Positions 1 through 5,590 of a stretch of 10,554 bases of DNA are shown here, piece by piece. The stretch's first letter is position 1. The number at the start of each line of letters is the position of its first letter. The notes under the pieces were generated by a model that worked only from the letters and a program-made list of their open reading frames with translations, was not told where the DNA came from and did no database searches. The DNA lies in contig JAZKXL010000081.1 in assembly GCA_045611635.1 (NCBI GenBank), positions 1-10,554 of the forward strand, written 5' to 3'. The DNA comes from Fimenecus sp045611635. Its GTDB lineage: Bacteria; Bacillota; Clostridia; Oscillospirales; Acutalibacteraceae. The position numbers and the translations under genes are program-made.

Positions 1-452
1 ATAAATCCGCTATGACCATTTCGCATAATTGAGTCACGGAAAAGATTTGTGCAAAGAATGTAGTCGGGCACAAATTTTGTATAGATAAACTGTGACGAAC
101 GCTCATCAACCTCTAAAACAGCAACATCCGACTTAACTTTACCGCCTAAATTACAGTCACCCGCAAGTGCAGTTACAAGACCTGGCGCCATATTTGAACC
201 CTTTGAGTTGTTCACTACAGTTTTTCCACTGTTACGAATTATGTGAGTAAGTAAATTTGATGTACCCGTTTTACCATTTGTACCAGTTACACATACAGTT
301 GTTTCAGGCATAGTGAAACGAGCAAGTGCATCAGGACAAATTTTAAGCATAATTTCGCCTGGAAGATTTGTGCCTCTTTTAAATATTTTGTCAAGCAAAA
401 GAATTGACACCTTGCCCACAATTAAAGCAATTAAAAATCTTAATTTTCCCAT
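1..452 (-). CDS. murT: Lipid II isoglutaminyl synthase, Mur ligase subunit MurT (partial, C-terminus beyond the left edge)
   Basis: The 150 visible residues are the N-terminal part of a Mur-ligase-like ATPase. A hydrophobic N-terminus (about 5-20) is followed by the ATP-binding loop GTNGKT at 57-62, preceded by TTVCV, then the stretch LEVDERS (113-119) and CTNLFRDS (134-141), which are characteristic of MurT and not of MurC-F. MurT works with the glutaminase GatD to amidate the D-glutamate of lipid II to D-isoglutamine in the cytoplasm; gatD would be expected just beyond the left edge. The ATG overlaps the stop of the upstream gene (TAATG, sharing one base), so translation is probably coupled. 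The family's zinc-ribbon insert and C-terminal domain lie outside the window. MurT is certain at the family level; only the truncated end is unseen. Confidence 0.9.
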   Translation of the reverse strand, partial: MGKLRFLIALIVGKVSILLLDKIFKRGTNLPGEIMLKICPDALARFTMPETTVCVTGTNGKTGTSNLLTHIIRNSGKTVVNNSKGSNMAPGLVTALAGDCNLGGKVKSDVAVLEVDERSSQFIYTKFVPDYILCTNLFRDSIMRNGHSGF

Positions 453-979
453 TATTCTTCATCCTCAACCATTCTAACTAGCTTTGATAAGTAGTAGGCA
501 TTCTTTTGCGAGTTATTTACAATTTCCGCAACGCCTTTTACTATAAGTGACAATGCAAACCCAAGTCCGCAAATAGCTAATCCACCAATAATACCAACAA
601 TTATTTTGCCCACAAGATACATATAAATCAAAAAGGCAATCCCCCCCGCAACACTTGATGCAAGCACTACAAGCGACGCCAAAAATACAGTATTGGCAGC
701 GGGAGATGAAGGCATTTCTTTAACATTAATGTGAGACAATGGTTCATCTTCTATTATATTTTCTTTTATGTGAGAAGTATCTTCTTCCTTTTCGTTTTCA
801 GCTTCATACTCTTTTTGTGCCTGAGCCATTTCATAAATAGGATTATACTTCTTACAGGTTATGCAGTTTTCACTGTCTTCCCAACATTCTTTATGATAGA
901 TTTCCCAACAAAACGGACATTCAACCGCATTTTGTTCCTCTACCACCTTATTACATTTTGCACATTTAAGGTCTGCCAT
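452..979 (-). CDS. Small membrane protein with N-terminal RING/PHD-like zinc finger
   Basis: The 175-residue protein starts with eight ordered zinc ligands: C6-x2-C9-x11-C21-x2-C24-x4-H29-x2-C32-x6-C39-x2-C42. This C4HC3 order resembles the prokaryotic RING-finger (Prok-RING) and PHD families. A highly charged Glu/Lys linker follows (about 52-90), then two hydrophobic segments near 97-121 and 125-149, and a short charged tail ending VEDEE. No signal peptide is visible, so the finger is probably cytoplasmic. The ribosome-binding site AAAGGTGAG precedes the ATG, and a TTGACT-17-TATAAT promoter lies just upstream. The stop overlaps the murT start, which places the protein in a peptidoglycan-amidation operon. 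Ubiquitin-type ligase activity should not be assumed; a zinc-stabilised scaffold for a membrane complex is as likely. The function is unknown. Confidence 0.85.
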   Translation of the reverse strand: MADLKCAKCNKVVEEQNAVECPFCWEIYHKECWEDSENCITCKKYNPIYEMAQAQKEYEAENEKEEDTSHIKENIIEDEPLSHINVKEMPSSPAANTVFLASLVVLASSVAGGIAFLIYMYLVGKIIVGIIGGLAICGLGFALSLIVKGVAEIVNNSQKNAYYLSKLVRMVEDEE

Positions 980-1003
980 ATTATCTCACCTTTCTATAGA
1001 ATA

Positions 1004-1032
1004 ATTATAGAATTTATAGGGGTTAAAGTCAA
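1004..1032 (-). promoter_or_regulatory. Sigma-A-type promoter of the zinc-finger/murT operon
   Basis: Read on the minus strand, a -35 TTGACT (1027-1032) is separated by exactly 17 bp from a perfect -10 TATAAT (1004-1009). The start codon at 979 is about 25 bp downstream of the -10, giving a short leader that contains the AAAGGTGAG ribosome-binding site. Confidence 0.85.
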
Positions 1033-1124
1033 TAAAAAAGTGCAAAATACAAAAGCAACAACAATACCCTTCATTGCGCTCATGGTAACAAATTTCTATA
1101 ATCACAACGCAGCTCCGAAAATCC

Positions 1125-1161
1125 TTATTATTTATTATTCATTCTTCATCATTCATTACAT
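1125..1161. repeat. AT-rich TTCAT/TTATT-rich tract between two operons
   Basis: The intergenic stretch carries short degenerate reiterations of TTATT and TTCAT(T/C). It lies beyond the cassette terminator and upstream of the zinc-finger gene promoter. No coding potential, terminal inverted repeats or transposon features are visible; this is simple-sequence drift or spacer. The rest of 1033-1124 shows nothing recognisable. Confidence 0.4.
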
Positions 1162-1187
1162 AAAAAAGGCGAGGTTTTAGCCCCGCC
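1162..1187 (-). terminator. Rho-independent terminator of the lysis cassette
   Basis: On the minus strand a 7-bp GC-rich stem GGCGGGG/CCTCGCC (one G-U pair, 6-nt loop CTAAAA) is followed directly by six T residues. It begins about 10 bp after the holin stop codon and closes the six-gene cassette. Confidence 0.9.
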
Positions 1188-1197
1188 CTGTTTTAAG

Positions 1198-1440
1198 TTA
1201 TTTAGTTTTAAGTTGTTTTACAATTTGATTTCCGTAAACAGCAGCACCCGTTACAAGTACGCCTTGCACAACACTGTGTGCACTTACGCCTAAAATTGCC
1301 ACTGTACCTGTCACTCCGAAAAACAAAAGGATTAACGGTATGTATTTGTCGGAAATTTTTTCAGTACTCTTAATAATCATACCAATAACATTAAGCACTG
1401 GAATTAACACAAGTGCATTTTCTACAATATATTCTAACAT
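1198..1440 (-). CDS. Phage holin (Hol44-like, Phage_holin_5_2 type)
   Basis: The 80-residue protein has three hydrophobic segments (about 8-23, 33-51, 56-70) and a short basic tail ending KQLKTK. The patterns LVLIPVLNVIGMIIK, KYIPLILLFFGV and VQGVLVTGAAVYGNQ match my memory of small clostridial holins of the Hol44 family (holin superfamily V). Holins accumulate in the cytoplasmic membrane and form holes that release endolysin to the wall. The ATG follows AAGGAGGG closely. It is the last gene of the cassette, next to the XhlA-like and endolysin genes, as in Gram-positive phage lysis modules. The fold class is confident; the exact family assignment is from memory. Confidence 0.88.
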   Translation of the reverse strand: MLEYIVENALVLIPVLNVIGMIIKSTEKISDKYIPLILLFFGVTGTVAILGVSAHSVVQGVLVTGAAVYGNQIVKQLKTK

Positions 1441-1449
1441 AGACCCTCC

Positions 1450-1704
1450 TTAGAAAAGATTACTTATAACTAAACCGCTAATTGCACTTATTATGGCGAT
1501 TACAACTTTATCCCACAACCAGCCCGGACGCTTTTTAAGAGCTTCTATACTTTCTTTTAACTCCCCTAAAGTAAGAAGCATACTGTCAAGTTTTGTTACA
1601 CTTTGAACTTGGGCAAGCGTTACATCATTAAGCTTTTTGTAAAGTATTTTTACGTCCTCTTCAAGTTTTGCGAGTCTATGATTTAACACATCATTTTCAT
1701 ACAT
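1450..1704 (-). CDS. XhlA-like phage lysis accessory membrane protein
   Basis: The 84-residue protein has an amphipathic, probably coiled-coil N-terminal part (about 3-57, heptad-like Leu/Val spacing), a KKRPGW boundary near 57-62, and a single C-terminal hydrophobic helix (about 66-83). This is the layout of XhlA (haemolysin XhlA family), which in PBSX-type prophages of Bacillus acts with the holin XhlB and an endolysin in host lysis. It lies between the endolysin and holin genes. The ribosome-binding site GAGGTGA overlaps the end of the endolysin gene, with only 4 bp between the two coding regions, so translational coupling is likely. The order endolysin-XhlA-holin differs from the usual xhlA-xhlB-xlyA order but keeps the same parts. 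Confidence 0.78.
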   Translation of the reverse strand: MYENDVLNHRLAKLEEDVKILYKKLNDVTLAQVQSVTKLDSMLLTLGELKESIEALKKRPGWLWDKVVIAIISAISGLVISNLF

Positions 1705-1708
1705 ATCG

Positions 1709-2578
1709 TCACCTCATATCATCACGATGGACAAACCCAGTTACATATTTACTAATTGGCTTGCGCTCTACATTTGAAAGAGAGTTTGTCACCCTGTATC
1801 TTGCCTCAAAATAAATGCCATCGTAAATATAGTAAGTGCCGCTTATGTGATTTGATACCACTTGACTGGTTGCCGAAGAATAAAGTTTTGCATTTTTAAG
1901 CACCACTTTTTGTCCCGCAACAAACCCACGTTTTGGCGGTTTTGCTTCGATTTGCGCACCATATCCGTTAAGTCCATTGTATTTCATAATTGCAGGATAA
2001 TTCTTGTAAGACTCATTTAAGTCCACATTTGTTTCAATACCTGGCACCTTGCCCTTTGATGTTTTTTGCCATATGCCATAAGTTTTTTGAAATGTTGGTT
2101 TTTCAGTCCATTGAGCAAGCCAAATATCATATTTTTTAAAGATTTCATCAGTAAAATAATTGTCAAACCAATGCTTGTTGGCGTAAATGCAAACATAATA
2201 GCCATTGCTTTCCATTCTTTCGCAAAACGCTTTTGCAAGTTGTGAAACCTTTTCTTTGCCTAGGGCGGAAACGCGATTTTCTTCCATATCGTATGCAACA
2301 GGATATTCAAGTTTTTTGCCTTTTAAAACTGAAAGACAAAGGTCTGCCTCTTTTTTTGCTTCCTCAATGGTTGTTGCATAAGAATAATGATAAACGCCCA
2401 CAGGGATTCCAACTCTTTTTGCTCCTGCATAGTTTTTTTCAAAATATTTATCTTTTTGTCCTTTGCCCCAACCGAAACTTGAGCGCATCATAACAAACTG
2501 AATACCTGCATTAGCAACATGACTCCAGTTAATTTCACCCTGCCACTTTGAAACGTCTATACCTTGATATTTTGCCAT
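1709..2578 (-). CDS. GH25 endolysin (N-acetylmuramidase) with C-terminal SH3-like domain
   Basis: Numbered from the ATG at 2578, the protein has 289 residues. Residues 5-190 are a glycosyl hydrolase family 25 domain: GIDVSKWQG at the start (D8), the catalytic pair in YDMEE (D97, E99), WLAQW, and a closing WQ...VDLN segment with D186. Such enzymes cleave the MurNAc-GlcNAc bond of peptidoglycan. Residues about 217-289 form a compact beta-rich tail (YYIYDG, RYRVT, YVTGFV) like the SH3-type wall-binding domains of clostridial lysozymes. There is no signal peptide, so export would depend on the holin. An in-frame GTG at 2587 extends the frame by three codons, but it overlaps the AAGGAGG ribosome-binding site, so the ATG 8 nt after that site is preferred. 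Confidence 0.93.
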   Translation of the reverse strand: MAKYQGIDVSKWQGEINWSHVANAGIQFVMMRSSFGWGKGQKDKYFEKNYAGAKRVGIPVGVYHYSYATTIEEAKKEADLCLSVLKGKKLEYPVAYDMEENRVSALGKEKVSQLAKAFCERMESNGYYVCIYANKHWFDNYFTDEIFKKYDIWLAQWTEKPTFQKTYGIWQKTSKGKVPGIETNVDLNESYKNYPAIMKYNGLNGYGAQIEAKPPKRGFVAGQKVVLKNAKLYSSATSQVVSNHISGTYYIYDGIYFEARYRVTNSLSNVERKPISKYVTGFVHRDDMR

Positions 2579-2586
2579 TTGCGCCA

Positions 2587-2593
2587 CCTCCTT
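2587..2593 (-). promoter_or_regulatory. Ribosome-binding site that decides the endolysin start
   Basis: AAGGAGG on the minus strand ends at the very base where the longest frame would begin (GTG, 2587). A start inside its own ribosome-binding site is not credible. The ATG at 2578 lies 8 nt downstream, an ideal distance. Confidence 0.85.
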
Positions 2594-4664
2594 AACCTAC
2601 AATACTTCTAAGCCCTGCTACAACACGTCTTGCCATAATTTTTGCACCTTCTGAATTAGGGTGAACACCACCGGTTGTTTCTTGAAAATACAAATCTCTT
2701 TGTGTATCAACAAAAGGCATTAAGCCACTTTCACTGTACATATCAATTACTGGAATGCTATAAAAATCGCAAACCTCTTTAATTATTTCGCAATACTCCT
2801 TAAGTGTTTTTCCGTTTTTTGTATATTCATTTGGTGAACTATGTGATTCTAGCACTCGTCTTTTAATTGGTGTAGCAAAAATAATAGGTTTGCCTGCATA
2901 TTTATTCAGCAACCCTTGACATAACAAGTGTAAAGCACCATAAAAAGTCGTTGTAACTCTATCTTCCATTGTACCAACTGGGGTATATTGATAAGCCCAG
3001 TCATTAGTGCCTATTGCAATATAAACAAGGTCAACTGTATTTGCTACATCATTTGACACTTCAGTATCATATCTTAAAATCAAAGGGTCTCTTGTTTCGT
3101 TATCAGGATTACTTGCAAGCGTAGAGCCACCAATAGCGTGATTTATAATTTTTGCATTAAGTTCCTTACAAACAATATACGGATATGCAAGTGTTGCAGG
3201 TGTTAATCCGGAGCCGATAGTTATACTGTCACCATTAAAAAGAATTGTTTTATTGTCAAACCAGTTTCGTTGTGCGGCAGTAGGCAAGTTTTTTTCTTGC
3301 ACCATTTCAACATATGATGAATATTCAGTTGGCACACTACCCTTTTCAAACTGAGTTGTATCCATAATCTCTTGCTTACTTGAAAAGCGAAGTTTTGTTG
3401 CTCCTGTTGGAATTTCAAAAGCAATTTTTCTACCTTGACTAAAAGCATCAACAATTAAAATATTGTCATCATCTACGATTTGAACACGATAGCTATCATT
3501 ACTTGAATAATCATTACCAAATACATAATTTTCATTTTCTTCAACCTTTATCCATTCACTCATTGCATGAAATTCAGTAGCTACTGACACTGCTTCTACA
3601 CCCATTTTTTGAGTTGCAGTATTCGAACAAGCAACATTATCTTTTCTCTTTGAATTATTGTATAAGTTTTTACCTGGCTTAAGAAAACTATTAAACTTTT
3701 CTGTGATTACTTTATTTTTTACGGTGTTTCCACTATTTACGTCAAGTTCATCCTCCGCAATAGGAATATCAAACTTATCAACAGGAATGTATTCAAGTTT
3801 TATTTTTTCCATATATGGCTCATAGTTGGTTGGTTCTTCGCCAATTTCAAGTTGTAGTTCACCTCTACTCAAACCATCGTGAATACGAACATATTTAGGG
3901 CTGTCAATAGTAAAACAATTATTATTTGCTCCTGCCTGTGTTTGTTCAAATACCTTGTTTAAGTTATAAATGCAAACTCTAAAATTCACATAAGATTTTC
4001 TATTGTTTGAATACACATAACTTCCTGGCTCAAGGTAAATATATTCTGTTCTTTTAAACTCTACATTTTCAATTTCTTCACCCGTTGTGGAGCTCAAAGC
4101 GCCTACTTCAGTTTCGTTTTCGTTAAGCAAGTTTTTACCTATTTTAATCAAACTGTTGTAGCCACTACCAGTATTGCCTTTATCACCCTTGTCACCTTTA
4201 TCGCCTTTATCGCCCTTGTCACCCTTAAACGTGCCAAGTCGAATTGCCTCAAGTAGAGCATTTACTGAAAAATCATTAACCTTTGCAAGTGAGTTATCGG
4301 TGTCAGGGGAATAATCAAACTGCAAGTAAAATTTATGTGGTTTGATTACCTGAATAGTTTCGCCGTCTTCATCAATTAATATGATGTTAAAGTAACATTC
4401 AACACCCTTTAAAGAACTCATTGTCACCGGTACATTATATGTTACTGTGTTGTTTTCGGCATCAAGCTCAAGATATTCAGTTCTCACCTTTGTACCAAGA
4501 ATTGAACGATATTCAAGATAATATTTATAGTCACCAATATATTTAGTAGCAATATTAAATACGAGGGTTGTAGCGTTGTGTTCCCACATTACGCCTGCAT
4601 TTTCGTTTTGCTCTACACTTTGAGTTTCGGGTGATATATCAATAGAAATAATTTTTCTTTCCAT
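2592..4664 (-). CDS. BppU-type baseplate/fibre protein with collagen-like segment, duplicated beta modules and C-terminal SGNH hydrolase
   Basis: The 690-residue protein is modular. Residues 1-143 resemble the BppU N-terminal domain of baseplate upper proteins (WEHNATTLVFNI, YYLEYRS, VECYFNIIL, KFYLQFDYSPD). Residues 148-162 are five GDK triplets, a collagen-like stalk expected to trimerise. Two related modules follow (about 175-293 and 331-458), each beginning GKNL and ending in a segment like IGEEPTNYEPYM or KGSVPTEYSSYV, as in phage tail carbohydrate-binding domains. Residues 470-690 are an SGNH/GDSL hydrolase: FNGDS (S480), GG (512-513), GTND (552-555) and VHPN (H668). The position three residues before H668, normally Asp, is Gly665. 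A surface-glycan-binding and deacylating fibre is inferred. The gene overlaps its neighbour by a TAATG junction and ends just before the endolysin ribosome-binding site. Confidence 0.85.
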   Translation of the reverse strand: MERKIISIDISPETQSVEQNENAGVMWEHNATTLVFNIATKYIGDYKYYLEYRSILGTKVRTEYLELDAENNTVTYNVPVTMSSLKGVECYFNIILIDEDGETIQVIKPHKFYLQFDYSPDTDNSLAKVNDFSVNALLEAIRLGTFKGDKGDKGDKGDKGDKGNTGSGYNSLIKIGKNLLNENETEVGALSSTTGEEIENVEFKRTEYIYLEPGSYVYSNNRKSYVNFRVCIYNLNKVFEQTQAGANNNCFTIDSPKYVRIHDGLSRGELQLEIGEEPTNYEPYMEKIKLEYIPVDKFDIPIAEDELDVNSGNTVKNKVITEKFNSFLKPGKNLYNNSKRKDNVACSNTATQKMGVEAVSVATEFHAMSEWIKVEENENYVFGNDYSSNDSYRVQIVDDDNILIVDAFSQGRKIAFEIPTGATKLRFSSKQEIMDTTQFEKGSVPTEYSSYVEMVQEKNLPTAAQRNWFDNKTILFNGDSITIGSGLTPATLAYPYIVCKELNAKIINHAIGGSTLASNPDNETRDPLILRYDTEVSNDVANTVDLVYIAIGTNDWAYQYTPVGTMEDRVTTTFYGALHLLCQGLLNKYAGKPIIFATPIKRRVLESHSSPNEYTKNGKTLKEYCEIIKEVCDFYSIPVIDMYSESGLMPFVDTQRDLYFQETTGGVHPNSEGAKIMARRVVAGLRSIVG
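4179..4223 (-). repeat. Collagen-like (Gly-Asp-Lys)x5 coding repeat
   Basis: Five consecutive 9-bp units encode Gly-Asp-Lys, with synonymous variation (GAC/GAT, AAG/AAA, GGT/GGC). The tract is kept at the protein level and is not a fresh slippage product. It joins the BppU-like domain to the binding modules and could vary in copy number between strains. Confidence 0.9.
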
Positions 4665-4903
4665 TAATTTTCTCCTTTATATTTATAATAATTTCTTAAT
4701 TGTGATGCAGTTTCAAGCAGTTCTTTTTTTATTTCATAAAACTTATATAAATTAGTTTGAAGCTCTTTAACTGCATCTAAATCCCCCAGTTGTTTTGCTT
4801 TTTCAATTTCCACCTTGCATTTGTCAATGAAAAACTGTTGCAATTCGGCATGCTTTTCATATTCATCACCTAGTTCTTTAATTGACATTGTTTCTTTTTT
4901 CAA
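4664..4903 (-). CDS. Small predicted helical/coiled-coil protein of the cassette
   Basis: The 79-residue protein is almost entirely charged and helix-forming, rich in Glu and Lys, with leucines spaced for a coiled coil (about 8-70: IKELGDEYEKH, IEKAKQLGDLDAVKELQ, FYEIKKELLE). No membrane segment, signal peptide or catalytic motif is seen. The start is TTG at 4903, chosen because AAGGAG lies 7 nt upstream; the first in-frame ATG (4888) is 22 nt from that site. The frame overlaps the end of the regulator gene by 26 nt and its stop overlaps the fibre gene start (TAATG), so translation of all three is probably coupled. It could be a chaperone or assembly factor for the fibre, or an adaptor of the regulator. 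I do not recognise the family. Confidence 0.7.
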   Translation of the reverse strand: MKKETMSIKELGDEYEKHAELQQFFIDKCKVEIEKAKQLGDLDAVKELQTNLYKFYEIKKELLETASQLRNYYKYKGEN

Positions 4904-5291
4904 ACTGTTTCTCCTTAATAAAATCCATTAACTCGTTTGCTGACTGAGGTAGATTACTAGCATCATAAATCAAAACATATTTAAGTGATGCCTCAATTTT
5001 GTCTTTAACATGAGCTATTTGCCTATAAACCATTGAACGATTAACATTGTTTTTTCGTGAAATCTCCCCTAACGAATAGCCATTGTTCCAATAATCTATT
5101 GCCAATTTTCTTTCTTCTTCAGTCAATTCATTTTGAATAACCTTTTGTACAATATCAAGAAGTCGTTTTCTCTTGTTATACACAAGAAAACTGACTCCGT
5201 CACGGATTGAATCTTTATCAATTATTTCAAGATTTTCAGTTAAATAAAAATATTCATCCCTTGACATTTCTCGTATTCTTATATCTTGCAA
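4878..5291 (-). CDS. Phage-type HTH regulator with sigma-70 region-4-like domain
   Basis: The 137-residue protein has a central helix-turn-helix (about 57-104): LTEEERKLAIDYW, NGYSLGEISRKNNVNRSMVYR, then IAHVKDKI. This is the layout of sigma-70 region 4, as also found in ArpU-type phage late regulators. No region-2 domain (-10 recognition) is visible, so it is unlikely to be a complete sigma factor. It is the first gene of the cassette and the first product after the LexA-box promoter. A role as activator of late functions, or as an autoregulator, is inferred. The start is TTG at 5291, with AGGGGAG placed 6 nt upstream; the first ATG is at codon 9. The C-terminus is rich in Lys and Asn. DNA binding is likely; the target is unknown. 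Confidence 0.75.
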   Translation of the reverse strand: MQDIRIREMSRDEYFYLTENLEIIDKDSIRDGVSFLVYNKRKRLLDIVQKVIQNELTEEERKLAIDYWNNGYSLGEISRKNNVNRSMVYRQIAHVKDKIEASLKYVLIYDASNLPQSANELMDFIKEKQFEKRNNVN

Positions 5292-5297
5292 TTAAAA

Positions 5298-5304
5298 CTC
5301 CCCT
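5298..5304 (-). promoter_or_regulatory. Ribosome-binding site supporting a TTG start for the HTH regulator
   Basis: AGGGGAG on the minus strand sits 6 nt before TTG 5291. The nearest in-frame ATG (5267) is 30 nt away and has no comparable site, so TTG is the better start. Confidence 0.75.
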
Positions 5305-5311
5305 TTCAAAG

Positions 5312-5352
5312 AAAAAAATAAAAACCACCGTTAAGATTTATAACGTGGTTTT
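5312..5352 (-). terminator. Intrinsic-terminator-like hairpin in the cassette leader (possible attenuator)
   Basis: On the minus strand AAAACCAC + GTTA pairs with TAAC + GTGGTTTT (12 bp, one bulged base, 7-nt loop at 5334-5340), followed by a T-A-T7 tract (5320-5312). It lies after the promoter and LexA box and before the ribosome-binding site of the first gene. It would end most transcripts as a leader RNA of about 65 nt unless read-through or antitermination occurs. No gene upstream on the same strand needs it: the surface-protein gene has its own terminator. Confidence 0.7.
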
Positions 5353-5355
5353 CAC

Positions 5356-5369
5356 CGAACATTTGTTCG
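5356..5369 (-). promoter_or_regulatory. LexA (SOS) operator
   Basis: The 14-bp palindromic site CGAAC-N4-GTTCG matches the Bacillus/Firmicutes LexA box (CGAACRNRYGTTCG type) at all ten arm positions. It lies about 14 bp downstream of the -10 box, over the first transcribed bases, where a bound repressor would block initiation or escape. I found no second GAAC-N4-GTTC site on reading through the window. Confidence 0.88.
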
Positions 5370-5382
5370 CCTTGCAATTATT

Positions 5383-5411
5383 ATTGTAGCAGTGTTTTTT
5401 TAGATTGTCAA
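5383..5411 (-). promoter_or_regulatory. Sigma-A-type promoter of the SOS-controlled lysis cassette
   Basis: On the minus strand a perfect -35 TTGACA (5406-5411) and a -10 TACAAT (5383-5388) are separated by 17 bp. The expected transcription start is near 5376. Such a strong promoter ahead of lysis genes needs tight repression, which the adjoining LexA box can give. Confidence 0.88.
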
Positions 5412-5522
5412 GTGTTTTGTAAATTTGAGTTTGTCTAACAACCTCCCTTGTTAAAGGGGCGCTTTTTTACATTTCATTTTCATTTTATTACATCCCGACA
5501 AAATCAATTTTTTATCTTTTAT

Positions 5523-5558
5523 AAAAAATAAAAAACGGAAGCCCAAGTGGACTTCCGT
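5523..5558 (-). terminator. Rho-independent terminator of the surface-protein gene
   Basis: On the minus strand ACGGAAGTCC pairs with GGGCTTCCGT (10 bp, one G-U, loop ACTT), followed by T5-A-T6. It lies about 35 bp past the stop codon. The remaining spacer between here and the cassette promoter (about 5412-5522) is AT-rich and shows no gene. Confidence 0.93.
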
Positions 5559-5590
5559 CTAAATATCAATTATGAAATTATGTAAAAGAC

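Noticed and set aside
1123..1161. TTCAT-rich tract as a CRISPR or MITE remnant
   Set aside because: The units are short and irregular, with no spacers of equal length and no terminal inverted repeats.
1198..5291. Complete or recently inserted prophage
   Set aside because: There is no integrase, repressor, terminase, capsid, portal or tail gene, and no flanking attachment-site repeat could be seen in the window. Only lysis, fibre and regulator genes are present.
5440..5472. Plus-strand hairpin-like CCCTT/AAGGG followed by GCGC and six T residues
   Set aside because: The stem is only about 5 bp and separated from the T-run, and no plus-strand gene ends upstream, so a terminator call is weak. 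It could mark an old junction but nothing else supports that.
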